Shown piece by piece: positions 33,398 through 42,408 of a stretch of DNA of 64,000 bases. The DNA is from Clostridiales bacterium (GTDB lineage Bacteria > Bacillota > Clostridia > Christensenellales > Borkfalkiaceae). The notes under the pieces are model-generated. The model was not told where the DNA came from. It saw nothing but the letters and a program-made list of their open reading frames with translations, and searched no databases. The stretch spans positions 107,023-171,022 of the forward strand of contig JAFLVN010000003.1 of the NCBI GenBank assembly GCA_022508285.1, given 5' to 3'. The position numbers and the translations under genes were made by a program. Numbering within the stretch: position 1 is the first letter of the stretch; each line of letters opens with the position of its first letter.

Positions 33398-34273
33398 ATG
33401 CGCATGGTAAAAGTTGCGGCGGTGCAGATGAAGTGCACGGACAGCCGTGAGGAGAATATTAAAAACGCAATAAATTTTGTAAGAATTGCGGCGGCAGAGG
33501 GCGCAAATATAATTTTGCTTCCCGAGCTTTTCGAACGCCCCTATTTCTGTCAGGAGCGCAACTACGACTACTACGCATATGCCGAAGAGCCACGCTCAAA
33601 TGCCGCAATTAAAGCGCTTATGCCCGTATCGCAAGAGCTCGGCGTAGTAATTCCAGTCAGCTTTTACGAGAAGTGCGGAAATCTTTTATTCAACTCTGTT
33701 GAAATTATCGACTGCGGCAAACTCAAGGGCATATACCGCAAAACACACATTCCCGACGACCATTACTATCAGGAAAAATTTTATTTCACCCCCGGCGACA
33801 CGGGCTTTAAGACTTTTAAAACTACTTTCGGCACGATAGGCGTGGGTATCTGCTGGGACCAATGGTTTCCCGAAACGGCACGCTCGCTTGCATTGAACGG
33901 TGCTGAAATTCTTTTATATCCCACCGCGATCGGCTCCGAACCCATACTCGATACCGACAGTTCGGGGCATTGGCAAAGGGTTATGTGCGGTCACGCCGCC
34001 GCAAACCTTATGCCCGTTGTAGCCGCAAACAGAGTTGGCACCGAAACGGTCACGCCTACCGAAAAGAACGGCAACCAAAGCTCTTCGCTCACTTTCTACG
34101 GTAGTTCGTTTATTGCCGATAACACAGGTGCGATTTTGCAGAATATGGACAAAGAGGAAGAGGGCTTAATTTTTGCCGAGTTCGACCTCGACGAGCTTCA
34201 AAAACAACGCCTCGAGTGGGGATTATTCCGTGACCGCCGCCCCCTTATGTATAAAGATATAGCAAAGCGGTGA
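33398..34273 (+). CDS. aguB: N-carbamoylputrescine amidase
   Basis: 291 residues, carbon-nitrogen hydrolase with the triad signatures LLPELFERPYF (Glu), YRKTHIPDD (Lys) and GICWDQWFPE (Cys). It releases putrescine from N-carbamoylputrescine. AAAGGAG precedes the ATG, 3 bp after aguA. It is the last gene of the operon; a bulged hairpin (34282-34310) and a GC-rich hairpin (34356-34384) follow. Confidence 0.96.
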   Translation: MRMVKVAAVQMKCTDSREENIKNAINFVRIAAAEGANIILLPELFERPYFCQERNYDYYAYAEEPRSNAAIKALMPVSQELGVVIPVSFYEKCGNLLFNSVEIIDCGKLKGIYRKTHIPDDHYYQEKFYFTPGDTGFKTFKTTFGTIGVGICWDQWFPETARSLALNGAEILLYPTAIGSEPILDTDSSGHWQRVMCGHAAANLMPVVAANRVGTETVTPTEKNGNQSSSLTFYGSSFIADNTGAILQNMDKEEEGLIFAEFDLDELQKQRLEWGLFRDRRPLMYKDIAKR

Positions 34274-34307
34274 GCCACCGCAGGCGAGTATCTTAATTGC
34301 TATACTG

Positions 34308-34339
34308 CCTAACAAACTAATCACAAATCAAACGTATAG
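34308..34339. repeat. Left inverted repeat around the 34404 gene
   Basis: Its reverse complement, CTATACGTTTGATT then ATTAGTTTGTTAGG, matches the right copy at 35060-35092 along about 30 bp with few differences (14-bp perfect core). Confidence 0.7.
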
Positions 34340-34355
34340 CCACCGAATAGAAATA

Positions 34356-34384
34356 GCCGCCCGACCGGATAACGGTCGGGCGGC
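34356..34384. terminator. GC-rich hairpin between aguB and the 34404 gene
   Basis: GCCGCCCGACC, short loop, GGTCGGGCGGC. Convergent gene ends; the minus-strand side continues TATTTCTATTC, so it can serve the leftward gene, and TATTTATAATTT on the other side. Confidence 0.7.
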
Positions 34385-34403
34385 GGTATTTATAATTTAT
34401 AGT

Positions 34404-34928
34404 TTAGCTATTATAATTTTTGTTATGCTGTTTTATTAATTCAAAGATTTTTCTTTTTGAGGCGATAGTATCTATTTCTAACCCGTATCTATCAACTATT
34501 AACAGTTTTGACTTGTAAAACGGCAATATCGTATCCAAAACTTTACTGTTTTTTAAAAAAATGCACGGACCGTTTCTGATTTGTCTTTTAATATCCTTTC
34601 TATTGTTAAAATAAACCGTATTTATCAATAACAAATGACCTGCTCGACCTGTAGGATAAACCGTAATTTTTATATCACTCCACAGATATTTTTTGCCACG
34701 ATATTCCACTTCGTTATCAGTTATGTATATCGGAAAAAAAGCACGGTCAATAGCAAAACCAATACCGAGAAGTACAAGGGCCAACAAAAATCCAAGTAAA
34801 ATCCACAGACCTTTCGGATATAAAATTATAGCAATTATCAATGCTAAAATGAACGTCAAAATAAGCACTATATCAAATATAGTAGCTTTATATCCGTATT
34901 TAAAAGTTTTTATCTTATTTTTATCCAA
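34404..34928 (-). CDS. Two-helix membrane protein with PH-like domain
   Basis: 174 residues. Two adjacent membrane helices (about 17-40 and 42-63) followed by a beta-rich C-terminal part (ITDNEVEYRGKKYLWSDIK..., ending in FELIKQHN) that resembles bacterial PH/YcxB-like domains. No specific function. AT-richer than its neighbours and enclosed by an inverted repeat of about 30 bp (34308 and 35060), so it may have been inserted between the polyamine operon and nifJ. No clear AGGAG lies before the ATG. Confidence 0.72.
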   Translation of the reverse strand: MDKNKIKTFKYGYKATIFDIVLILTFILALIIAIILYPKGLWILLGFLLALVLLGIGFAIDRAFFPIYITDNEVEYRGKKYLWSDIKITVYPTGRAGHLLLINTVYFNNRKDIKRQIRNGPCIFLKNSKVLDTILPFYKSKLLIVDRYGLEIDTIASKRKIFELIKQHNKNYNS

Positions 34929-35010
34929 GCTGGAATCTCCGAAAATTTATCTATGTCAAATCTCTACTTTTTTATTATATCACAAATTAATGTAAAATGC
35001 AATACGTTCA

Positions 35011-35038
35011 AAGCCCCGAGGCAAACGCCTCGGGGCTT
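35011..35038. terminator. Hairpin downstream of nifJ
   Basis: AAGCCCCGAGGC, AAAC, GCCTCGGGGCTT. T-rich on the plus-strand side (CTTCTTTATCTTTT), weakly so on the minus side; placed to end the leftward nifJ transcript. Confidence 0.6.
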
Positions 35039-35059
35039 CTTTATCTTTTGTATCACAAA

Positions 35060-35092
35060 CTATACGTTTGATTAGATATTAAGTTTGTCAAG
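35060..35092. repeat. Right inverted repeat around the 34404 gene
   Basis: CTATACGTTTGATT then ATATTAAGTTTGTCAAG; counterpart of 34308-34339. Confidence 0.7.
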
Positions 35093-35133
35093 CAACACAG
35101 TATTTAAGATACCGGGCTACGGCGACACGCCGC

Positions 35134-38100
35134 TTACTTTCCTGCAAGCTTCTTGTAGCCTTCAAGTCTTTCCTTTGCAGCCTTTTCGGTCTCTTTGAAC
35201 AGCTTGTCGGCAACGTCAGCGCCCTGAGTCTTGGCAAGGGAGGTGTATCTCGTTTCGCCTGCAAGGAACGCCTGATAGTCGCCAGTGGGATCTTTGCTGT
35301 CGAGGCTAAATTCCTCGGTTTCGGGATTGTATCTGTAGAGCTGCCAGTAACCGCAGTCAACAGCCGCCTTCTCTTCGAGCTGGCTCTTGGTCATGTTGAT
35401 ACCGTGGTTGATGCAGGGAGCATAGCAAATGATAATCGAAGGTCCGTGGTAAGCTTCTGCCTCGGAGAGCGCTTTAAGGAACTGCTCGGGATCTGAACCC
35501 ATTGCACACTGTGCAACGTAAACGTAGCCGTATGTTTTGGCAATCATGCCGAGGTCCTTTTTCTTAACTCTCTTGCCTGCTGCGGCAAACTTAGCAACAG
35601 CGCCGATATTTGTAGCCTTGGAAGCCTGACCGCCGGTGTTGGAGTAAACTTCGGTGTCGAGTACGAGAATGTTTACGTCCTCGCCGCAGGCAAGCACGTG
35701 GTCAAGTCCGCCGTAACCGATATCGTATGCCCAACCATCGCCGCCGATAATCCAAATGGATTTCTTGGCAAGGCAGTCCTTATCTGCAAGGATTTCTTTG
35801 CAGAGAGTATCGCATTCGCAGCCGCAGTTTGTGCAACCTTCAAGGTGCTTAATAAGTTCGGCAGCAGCCTTCTTTGAAGGCTCTCTCTCGTTGAATGCAG
35901 CAAGGTAAGCTTCGCAAGCAGCCTTGCCTTCGCCGTTCCAGATTGCGGCAAGCTTTTCAACCTTAGCTTTAACAGCATTGCGTCTTGCGGTATAAGCAAG
36001 GTTCATACCGTAGCCGAATTCTGCGTTATCTTCAAACAGTGAGTTGGCCCATGCGGGACCGCGACCCTGCTTGTTGGTGGTGTAGGGGCATGTGGGGGAA
36101 GAACCGCCGTAAATTGACGAACAGCCCGTTGCGTTTGCAATAATCATATCCTCGCCGAAGAGCTGGGTAACAACCTTAACGTAAGGTGTTTCGCCGCAAC
36201 CTGCGCATGCACCCGAGAACTCAAAGAGCGGTGTAGCGAATTGGCAACCCTTAACAGAGTTTTTCTTGAATTTGGAGGTATCAACTTCGGGAAGCTCAAC
36301 AGCGTATTCCCAGTTCTTGTCTTCACCCTTTGCAAGGGAATCTGCAAGAGGAATCATCTTTATAGCTCCGCCGTCCTTTACGGGGCAAACGGTAGCGCAA
36401 ACGCCGCAACCCATACAGTCAAGAGGAGATACCTGCATCTTGTATTCATAGCCGGGAAGTCCGATTGCCGCCTTGGTTTTAAGCGTAGCGGGCTTCTCTG
36501 CACCTTGGGCAACAAGTGCAGGTCTCAGGCAAGCGTGAGGGCATACGTACGAACATCTGCCGCACTGAATACATTTGGCATTGTCGATTTCGGGAACGAG
36601 AACGGCAACGCCGCGCTTCTCATACTTGGAAGTGCCCGTGGGAACGTGACCGTCTGCGTTGAACTGCGAGGACTTAAGCTCGTCGCCCTTAAGGTAGAGG
36701 ATAGGCTTAACGATTTCCTGATAGTATGCGTTGTCGGCACCCTTAACCATCTCTGCGCCGGTCTTTGCCTTTGCCCAGGATGAGGGAACGTCAATTTTAA
36801 TAAGATGCTTATCTGCGCTATCGATAGCGTCGTAGTTCATCTGAACGACTGCGTCGCCCTTTCTTCCGAAGGACTTCTTAGCCATGTATTTCATGTGGTC
36901 AACAGCTTCGGCATAGGGCATAATCTGGGGATTAACCTTGAAGAAGGCCGACTGCAAAATGGTGTTGGTTCTGCCACGGAGACCAAGCTTTGCGGCAATG
37001 TCGATAGCGTCAATAACGTACAGATTAATGTGCTTCTTTGCGATATCCTGCTTAACCTTAGCGGGCAAGAATTTTTCAAGCGCCTTAACTGTTGTTGCGC
37101 TCGTATTGATAAGGAAAGTGCCGCCGTCCTTGATGTCGCCCGTCATGTCGTAGCGGGTGATGTAGGAGGGATTGGAGCACTGAACGAAATCGGCGTGGTC
37201 GATAAGATACTCTGACTGAATGGGCTTGTCGCCGAAACGGAGGTGGGAAACGGTGATGCCGCCCGACTTCTTCGAGTCGTAGAAGAAGTACGCCTGTGCG
37301 TGCTTGTCCGTGTGGTCGCCGATAATTTTGATGGAGTTCTTGTTAGCGCCAACCGTACCGTCCGAGCCGAGTCCGTAGAACTTGCAGCTCGTCGAGCCTT
37401 CGGGTGCTGCGTTGAATTTTTCAGAGAAATCGAGGGAGGAGTTTGTAACGTCCTCGTAAATACCGATTGTAAAGTGGTTTTTACAATCCTTCTTTTCAAG
37501 ATTCTTGTAAACAGCCTTAACCATGGAAGGAGTGAACTCCTTGGAACCGAGACCGTATCTGCCGCCTACAACCTTAATCTTGGTCACGCCCTTTTCAAGG
37601 AGTGCCGTGCATACGTCGAGGTACAGAGGTTCGCCGAGCGAGCCGGCTTCCTTGGTTCTGTCGAGTACGGCAATCTTCTTGCAGGTTGCAGGAAGTGCGG
37701 CAACGAAAGCGTCGGCAACGAAGGGGCGATACAGACGAACCTTAACAAGTCCGTATTTCTTGCCCATGGTGTTGAGCTTATTGATTGACTCTTCGATGGT
37801 CTCGCAGCCCGAACCCATACAAACTATAACCTTGTCGGCGTCGGGTGCACCGACGTAATCGAACAGGTGATAATTTCTTCCGCAATGCTTTGAAACTACG
37901 TCCATCATCTGCTGAACGATAGCAGGGGCAGCCGCATAGTAGTTGTTTGCGGTCTCTCTGTTCTGGAAGTATGTATCGCCGTTCTGTGCGGTACCCTTCT
38001 GAATGGGGTGCTCGGGGTTGAGCGCACGGCTCTTGAAATCTCTGATATCTTCTTCAATGCCTACCTCGTCGCAGATTTTGCGGATTTCGGCATAGTCGTC

Positions 38101-38664
38101 AGCCTCGTCCCAAACGTCGATTTTTGCAACTTCGTGGCTTGTTCTGAAACCGTCGAAGAAGTTAATGAATGGAACTTTGGATCTTAAAGTGGAGAGGTGA
38201 GCAACGAGACCGAGGTCCATAACTTCCTGCACGGAGCCGCCGCAAATCATTGCAAAACCGGTCTGGCGGCAAGCCATAACGTCGGCGTGGTCACCGAATA
38301 TGTTCAGGGAGTGAGCCGCAAGTGCACGTGCCGAAACGTGCATAACCATGGGCATGAGCTCGCCCGCTATCTTGTACATGTTGGGAATCATCAAAAGAAG
38401 TCCCTGCGAAGCGGTGTAGGTGCTGGTGAGTGCGCCTGCACACAGCGAGCCGTGAACAGCGCCTGCTGCGCCGCCTTCCGACTGCATTTCTGCAATCTTA
38501 ACTTTCTGACCCCACATATTTGTTCTGCCTGCGGTTGCCCACTCGTCCGCAACTTCCGCCATGGGGGAAGAGGGGGTTATGGGGTAGATGGCTGCTACTT
38601 CCGAAAAGGCATAAGCAACGTGGCTGGCGGCGGTATTACCGTCGATAGTCAATTTTTTCATCAA
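35134..38664 (-). CDS. nifJ: Pyruvate:ferredoxin (flavodoxin) oxidoreductase
   Basis: 1176 residues, the fused homodimeric type. Domain order: pyruvate-binding domain (YPITPSSPMAEVADEWA), the domain with GRYGLGSKEF, the gamma domain, a two-cluster ferredoxin domain (CIQCGRCSYVCPHAC and CMGCGVCATVCP, around residues 690-760), and the TPP domain (ACAGCGETPYVK, ATGCSSIYGGSSPTCPY, GDGWAYDIGYGGLDHV). It oxidises pyruvate to acetyl-CoA with reduction of ferredoxin, the hallmark of anaerobic fermentation. CGGAGG precedes the ATG; promoter 38739-38767. The leader has two CACGCAAT direct repeats (38711-38728). Confidence 0.98.
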   Translation of the reverse strand: MMKKLTIDGNTAASHVAYAFSEVAAIYPITPSSPMAEVADEWATAGRTNMWGQKVKIAEMQSEGGAAGAVHGSLCAGALTSTYTASQGLLLMIPNMYKIAGELMPMVMHVSARALAAHSLNIFGDHADVMACRQTGFAMICGGSVQEVMDLGLVAHLSTLRSKVPFINFFDGFRTSHEVAKIDVWDEADDYAEIRKICDEVGIEEDIRDFKSRALNPEHPIQKGTAQNGDTYFQNRETANNYYAAAPAIVQQMMDVVSKHCGRNYHLFDYVGAPDADKVIVCMGSGCETIEESINKLNTMGKKYGLVKVRLYRPFVADAFVAALPATCKKIAVLDRTKEAGSLGEPLYLDVCTALLEKGVTKIKVVGGRYGLGSKEFTPSMVKAVYKNLEKKDCKNHFTIGIYEDVTNSSLDFSEKFNAAPEGSTSCKFYGLGSDGTVGANKNSIKIIGDHTDKHAQAYFFYDSKKSGGITVSHLRFGDKPIQSEYLIDHADFVQCSNPSYITRYDMTGDIKDGGTFLINTSATTVKALEKFLPAKVKQDIAKKHINLYVIDAIDIAAKLGLRGRTNTILQSAFFKVNPQIMPYAEAVDHMKYMAKKSFGRKGDAVVQMNYDAIDSADKHLIKIDVPSSWAKAKTGAEMVKGADNAYYQEIVKPILYLKGDELKSSQFNADGHVPTGTSKYEKRGVAVLVPEIDNAKCIQCGRCSYVCPHACLRPALVAQGAEKPATLKTKAAIGLPGYEYKMQVSPLDCMGCGVCATVCPVKDGGAIKMIPLADSLAKGEDKNWEYAVELPEVDTSKFKKNSVKGCQFATPLFEFSGACAGCGETPYVKVVTQLFGEDMIIANATGCSSIYGGSSPTCPYTTNKQGRGPAWANSLFEDNAEFGYGMNLAYTARRNAVKAKVEKLAAIWNGEGKAACEAYLAAFNEREPSKKAAAELIKHLEGCTNCGCECDTLCKEILADKDCLAKKSIWIIGGDGWAYDIGYGGLDHVLACGEDVNILVLDTEVYSNTGGQASKATNIGAVAKFAAAGKRVKKKDLGMIAKTYGYVYVAQCAMGSDPEQFLKALSEAEAYHGPSIIICYAPCINHGINMTKSQLEEKAAVDCGYWQLYRYNPETEEFSLDSKDPTGDYQAFLAGETRYTSLAKTQGADVADKLFKETEKAAKERLEGYKKLAGK

Positions 38665-38738
38665 AAAACCTCCGATTTTTATATAAATTTTTTTCTTAAC
38701 TTACTTTACGCACGCAATGCGCACGCAATACCTTATAT

Positions 38739-38767
38739 ATTATAATTCAATGCTACTCAAAAGTCAA
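38739..38767 (-). promoter_or_regulatory. Promoter of nifJ
   Basis: On the minus strand TTGACT, 17 bp, TATAAT, with a 70-75 nt leader to the start codon. Confidence 0.8.
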
Positions 38768-38830
38768 TATGCCTTTTCCATTTTGTAACAAAAATTTATT
38801 GTCTTTCGGCTAAAATCTGCCGATTAATAG

Positions 38831-38859
38831 TTGAATTAACAAAATAATTTTGTTATAAT
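38831..38859 (+). promoter_or_regulatory. Promoter of the ecfA-ecfT-truA operon
   Basis: TTGAAT, 17 bp, TATAAT, 32 bp before the start codon. Confidence 0.72.
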
Positions 38860-38891
38860 CAAAGCAAGTTTTTTAACGATTTTTTAAATCT

Positions 38892-40715
38892 ATGTCCCAA
38901 GAGCCTATTATCGTATGCGAAAACTTAAAATATTCCTATCCCGGTCAGGATAATTGCGCCGTGAACGGCGTAAGTTTTTCTGTTGCCCGTGGGGAGTTTG
39001 TCTCCGTAATCGGTCATAACGGAAGCGGGAAGTCCACTCTCGCAAGGCTCATTAACGGACTCTTGGAGGCGGACGAGGGCAAAATCACCGTCCTCGGAAT
39101 GAATGTTGCCGAAGGAAAAAACGCAATAGAAATCCGCAAACATGTAGGCATAGTCTTTCAGAATCCCGATAACCAGATGGTCGCATCTATTGTGGAGGAC
39201 GACGTTGCTTTCGGACCGGAAAATATCGGAGTGGAGAGAGAGGAAATCGGCAGAAGAATAGACTGGGCGCTCTCCGCCGTCGGCATGACGGAATACCGCA
39301 ATTCCACACCCACCCGCCTTTCGGGCGGACAGAAGCAGAGAATAGCCGTAGCGGGAGTTCTGGCAATCAAGCCGGACGTGCTTATTTTAGACGAGTCTAC
39401 CGCCATGCTCGACCCCAAGGGCAGGCGTGAGGTTATTGAAGTTGTGCGCCGACTGAATAAGGAAGACGGCATGACGATAATCCTTATTACCCACTTCATG
39501 GAGGAGGCGCTCCTCGCCGACAGAACTATCGTTATGAACCGTGGCGAGATAGTTCTTTCCGGCACGCCCGAAGAGATTTTCGAAAGCGGAGATGCGCTGG
39601 AAACTTACAATCTTTCCCTGCCGAGAATAAGCGTAATTTCAAACAATCTGCGCACGGCGGGAATGCAGATAAAGGACGTGCTACAGCCCGAAGAACTTGC
39701 AGATGAAATACTTAAAAATCTGAATAATTGCGGTATATATGCGGGTCAATCGTCAATTATACCCCACGCCGAACTTTCTTCTTCGCACGAGTGGGACATC
39801 GATATAAGAAATTTGGATTTCACGTATTCAAAAAAATCCCCGTTTGCGTCAAGGGCGCTCAAGGGGATTAATCTGCATATTGACGAGGGTGAGTTTTTCG
39901 GTATTATCGGTCACACGGGCAGCGGTAAATCCACGCTCGTTCAGCATCTGAACGCACTTATAAAACTTCCGCAGGCGGAAAAGAAATATCGTAAACCAAA
40001 GGTGAAAAAGGGACAGATACCGCCCGTTCTTCCGTTGATAACGGTGGGGCAGTTCGACCTGTCAAATAAAAAGACCGACTTCAAGGCGCTCCGTGCAAGC
40101 GTCGGTATGGTGTTCCAGTATCCCGAGTATCAGCTCTTTGCCGAAAGCGTATTTGCAGACGTGGCGTTCGGGCTTAAAAACTTCAATAAAAAACTGACCG
40201 CAGAGCAAATCGAAGAGGCGGTTAAAAGCAGTATAGAGATAGTCGGTTTAAACTATGAGGAGGTCAAGGATAAATCCCCTTTCGATCTCTCGGGCGGACA
40301 AAAAAGAAGGGTAGCTATTGCAGGGGTAATAGTTACAAAGCCCCATATCCTGATTTTAGACGAGCCTGCGGCGGGTCTTGACCCCAAGGGCAAGGTTGAA
40401 ATAATGGAGCTACTTCACAAGCTCCACCGAGAGTGGTGCAAGACTGTTATAATCGTCTCGCACGACATGGACGAGGTGGCGGAAAACTGCACACGTGTAG
40501 CCGTAATTTCAGAGGGTAAAGTGTTCGAATGTGACTGTCCCGCAAACCTTTTCACACGCTCAGAAGAGCTCAAAAAACTCGGTCTTGACGTGCCTTTAAC
40601 TACCAAAATCTCAACATGCCTTGAGCAAAACGGTATAATAATACACAGCGATTGCACCGTGAAGGACTTTTCCGACAGGGTGATTGAAGTGTACGAGGGG
40701 GGCGGTAATGCTTAG
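38892..40715 (+). CDS. ecfA: Fused ECF transporter ATPase (EcfA1-EcfA2)
   Basis: 607 residues with two complete ABC ATPase domains. Domain 1 (about 1-280): Walker A GHNGSGKST, FQNPDNQM Q-loop, signature LSGGQKQR, Walker B VLILDESTAMLDP. Domain 2 (about 295-600): Walker A GHTGSGKST, FQYPEYQLF, LSGGQKRR, ILILDEPAAGLDP. EcfA1 and EcfA2 are normally separate adjacent genes, here one polypeptide. With EcfT they power uptake of vitamins and metals by interchangeable S components. Start ATG at 38892 has no strong ribosome binding site. Confidence 0.93.
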   Translation: MSQEPIIVCENLKYSYPGQDNCAVNGVSFSVARGEFVSVIGHNGSGKSTLARLINGLLEADEGKITVLGMNVAEGKNAIEIRKHVGIVFQNPDNQMVASIVEDDVAFGPENIGVEREEIGRRIDWALSAVGMTEYRNSTPTRLSGGQKQRIAVAGVLAIKPDVLILDESTAMLDPKGRREVIEVVRRLNKEDGMTIILITHFMEEALLADRTIVMNRGEIVLSGTPEEIFESGDALETYNLSLPRISVISNNLRTAGMQIKDVLQPEELADEILKNLNNCGIYAGQSSIIPHAELSSSHEWDIDIRNLDFTYSKKSPFASRALKGINLHIDEGEFFGIIGHTGSGKSTLVQHLNALIKLPQAEKKYRKPKVKKGQIPPVLPLITVGQFDLSNKKTDFKALRASVGMVFQYPEYQLFAESVFADVAFGLKNFNKKLTAEQIEEAVKSSIEIVGLNYEEVKDKSPFDLSGGQKRRVAIAGVIVTKPHILILDEPAAGLDPKGKVEIMELLHKLHREWCKTVIIVSHDMDEVAENCTRVAVISEGKVFECDCPANLFTRSEELKKLGLDVPLTTKISTCLEQNGIIIHSDCTVKDFSDRVIEVYEGGGNA

Positions 40716-41553
40716 CGACGTAACCTTCGGTCAATATTACCCCACGCAGTCGTTCGTACACAGAATGGACCCCCGGGCAAAATTGCTTGCGCTGATTGCC
40801 TACATTGTTCTGCTGTTTGTGGCAAATAACTTTTATGCTCTTGCAATCTGTGCATTACTGATTATTGCCGCGCTCGCCGCTTCGCAAGTGCCTTTCGGCA
40901 GAGTTTTGCGTTCGGTTAAGGGCATAATATTCATACTTATATTTACCGCCGTTTTGAATATCTTTTTCCACGGAGGTAAAACGGTTTACTGGCAGTGGTG
41001 GTATCTTAAAATCACGCTTGAGGGCATAATATTCACCGTCTTTCTTATTTTACGGTTGTTTTTCCTCGTTATGGGTTCGTCCGTTTTAACTCTCACAACA
41101 ACTCCCGTGGCGCTCACAGACGGCATAGAAAGCCTTCTAAAGCCCTTAAAATATATCAAGTTCCCCGTGCACGAGCTTGCGCTCATAATGTCAATTGCAT
41201 TGCGTTTTATACCGACGCTTATAGACGAAACCAACCGCATAATCTCCGCACAGAAAGCGAGGGGAGCGGACTTTGAAAGCGGCAACATATTCAAGCGCAT
41301 AAAGGCAATTATCCCCATTTTAATCCCCTTGCTGATAAGCGCATTCCGCCGTGCGGAAGAGCTTGGCGACGCCATGGACGCACGCTGTTACTCAGGCTCA
41401 AAAAACCGTACCAAGTACAAAAAACTGCGTTTCGGCTGGCGGGACTTAATTGCATTTTTACTCTTTGCCGCACTGATTGCCGGCGTGGTGTTGTTTAATA
41501 TATATTGCCGGGATATCTTTCCCCAAATCTACTCATATATAAGGATATCGTGA
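40708..41553 (+). CDS. ecfT: ECF transporter transmembrane subunit EcfT
   Basis: About 281 residues from the ATG at 40708, which overlaps the ecfA end and follows a GGGGGG-rich site; a longer frame starting at 40684 lies wholly within ecfA. Five to six membrane helices, DPRAKLLALI at the N-terminus, and the two coupling-helix Ala-Arg-Gly motifs: AQKARGADFESGN and AMDARCYSG. It joins the ATPase to S components. Its stop overlaps the truA start (TGATG). Confidence 0.94.
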   Translation: MLSDVTFGQYYPTQSFVHRMDPRAKLLALIAYIVLLFVANNFYALAICALLIIAALAASQVPFGRVLRSVKGIIFILIFTAVLNIFFHGGKTVYWQWWYLKITLEGIIFTVFLILRLFFLVMGSSVLTLTTTPVALTDGIESLLKPLKYIKFPVHELALIMSIALRFIPTLIDETNRIISAQKARGADFESGNIFKRIKAIIPILIPLLISAFRRAEELGDAMDARCYSGSKNRTKYKKLRFGWRDLIAFLLFAALIAGVVLFNIYCRDIFPQIYSYIRIS

Positions 41554-42320
41554 TGAGATACGCACTACTGATTTCCTACGACGGCACGAACTACGGCGGT
41601 TGGCAGATCCAGAATAACTGTATATCCGTGCAGAGTAAAATGGAAGAGGCGGCGCAAGATTTGTTCGGAGTTAAAACTTCGGTTGTGGCAAGCGGCAGAA
41701 CGGACAGCGGCGTTCACGCAAGGGCGCAGGTCTGCCATCTTGACGCAGATACTACAATCCCGCCCGAAAAGCTTGCAGACGCATTCAATATGCGCCTGCC
41801 AGAAGATATCAAGGTGTTAGCTTCTGCGCTTGCGCCCGAAAACTTCGATTGTAACCGCAGTGCAAAGAAAAAGACTTATTGCTACAGAATGTATCTATCA
41901 CCCCGCCAACACCCTCTAAAGGACAGATATTCCGTATGGGTGAAAGGGGGAGCGGATTTAGACAAACTCAAGCATATATCGGGGTGTTTCGAGGGCGAAC
42001 ACGATTTCAAGGCGTATTCCAAGAGCGGCTCGACTGCGAAAACCACGGTGCGCACAATCTACTCGGTGGAAGTTAAAACCTTGCAATCCCTCGGCGCAAC
42101 CGATATAGAAATCTATGTAACGGGTAGCGGTTTTTTATACAACATGGTTCGCACGATTGCGGGAACTATGCTCTATTTTGCGCAGGGCGTAATCGATGAA
42201 GAACAAATAAAAAAATCCCTTATAACAGGTGATAGGGAGCTCGTGGGCAAAACAATGCCGGCGGCGGGGCTCACCTTGGAGAGCGTGGACTACGGCTTAA
42301 ATATATTTAATCTTAAATAA
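41553..42320 (+). CDS. truA: tRNA pseudouridine(38-40) synthase TruA
   Basis: 255 residues from the ATG at 41553 overlapping the ecfT stop; family proteins begin MRY-LLISYDGTNYGGWQ, as here. Catalytic Asp in SGRTDSGVHARAQ; later FEGEHDFKAYSKSG and GSGFLYNMVRTIAGT. It modifies U38-U40 in tRNA anticodon arms. The ecfA-ecfT-truA order is the usual Firmicutes arrangement. Confidence 0.97.
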   Translation: MRYALLISYDGTNYGGWQIQNNCISVQSKMEEAAQDLFGVKTSVVASGRTDSGVHARAQVCHLDADTTIPPEKLADAFNMRLPEDIKVLASALAPENFDCNRSAKKKTYCYRMYLSPRQHPLKDRYSVWVKGGADLDKLKHISGCFEGEHDFKAYSKSGSTAKTTVRTIYSVEVKTLQSLGATDIEIYVTGSGFLYNMVRTIAGTMLYFAQGVIDEEQIKKSLITGDRELVGKTMPAAGLTLESVDYGLNIFNLK

Positions 42321-42408
42321 ATTTTACCGATTTTTCACAAAGTATTTTTAATTTACACATTTAATTGAAATATAATTATAATTGAACAGATAGACTTTAG
42401 GAGGTCTT

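Noticed and set aside
37243..37788. 181-codon rightward frame
   Set aside because: It is antisense to nifJ and has no family features or start signals.
40684..40707. Longer ecfT start inside ecfA
   Set aside because: It adds eight residues unlike EcfT; the ATG at 40708 has a purine-rich site and fits the family.
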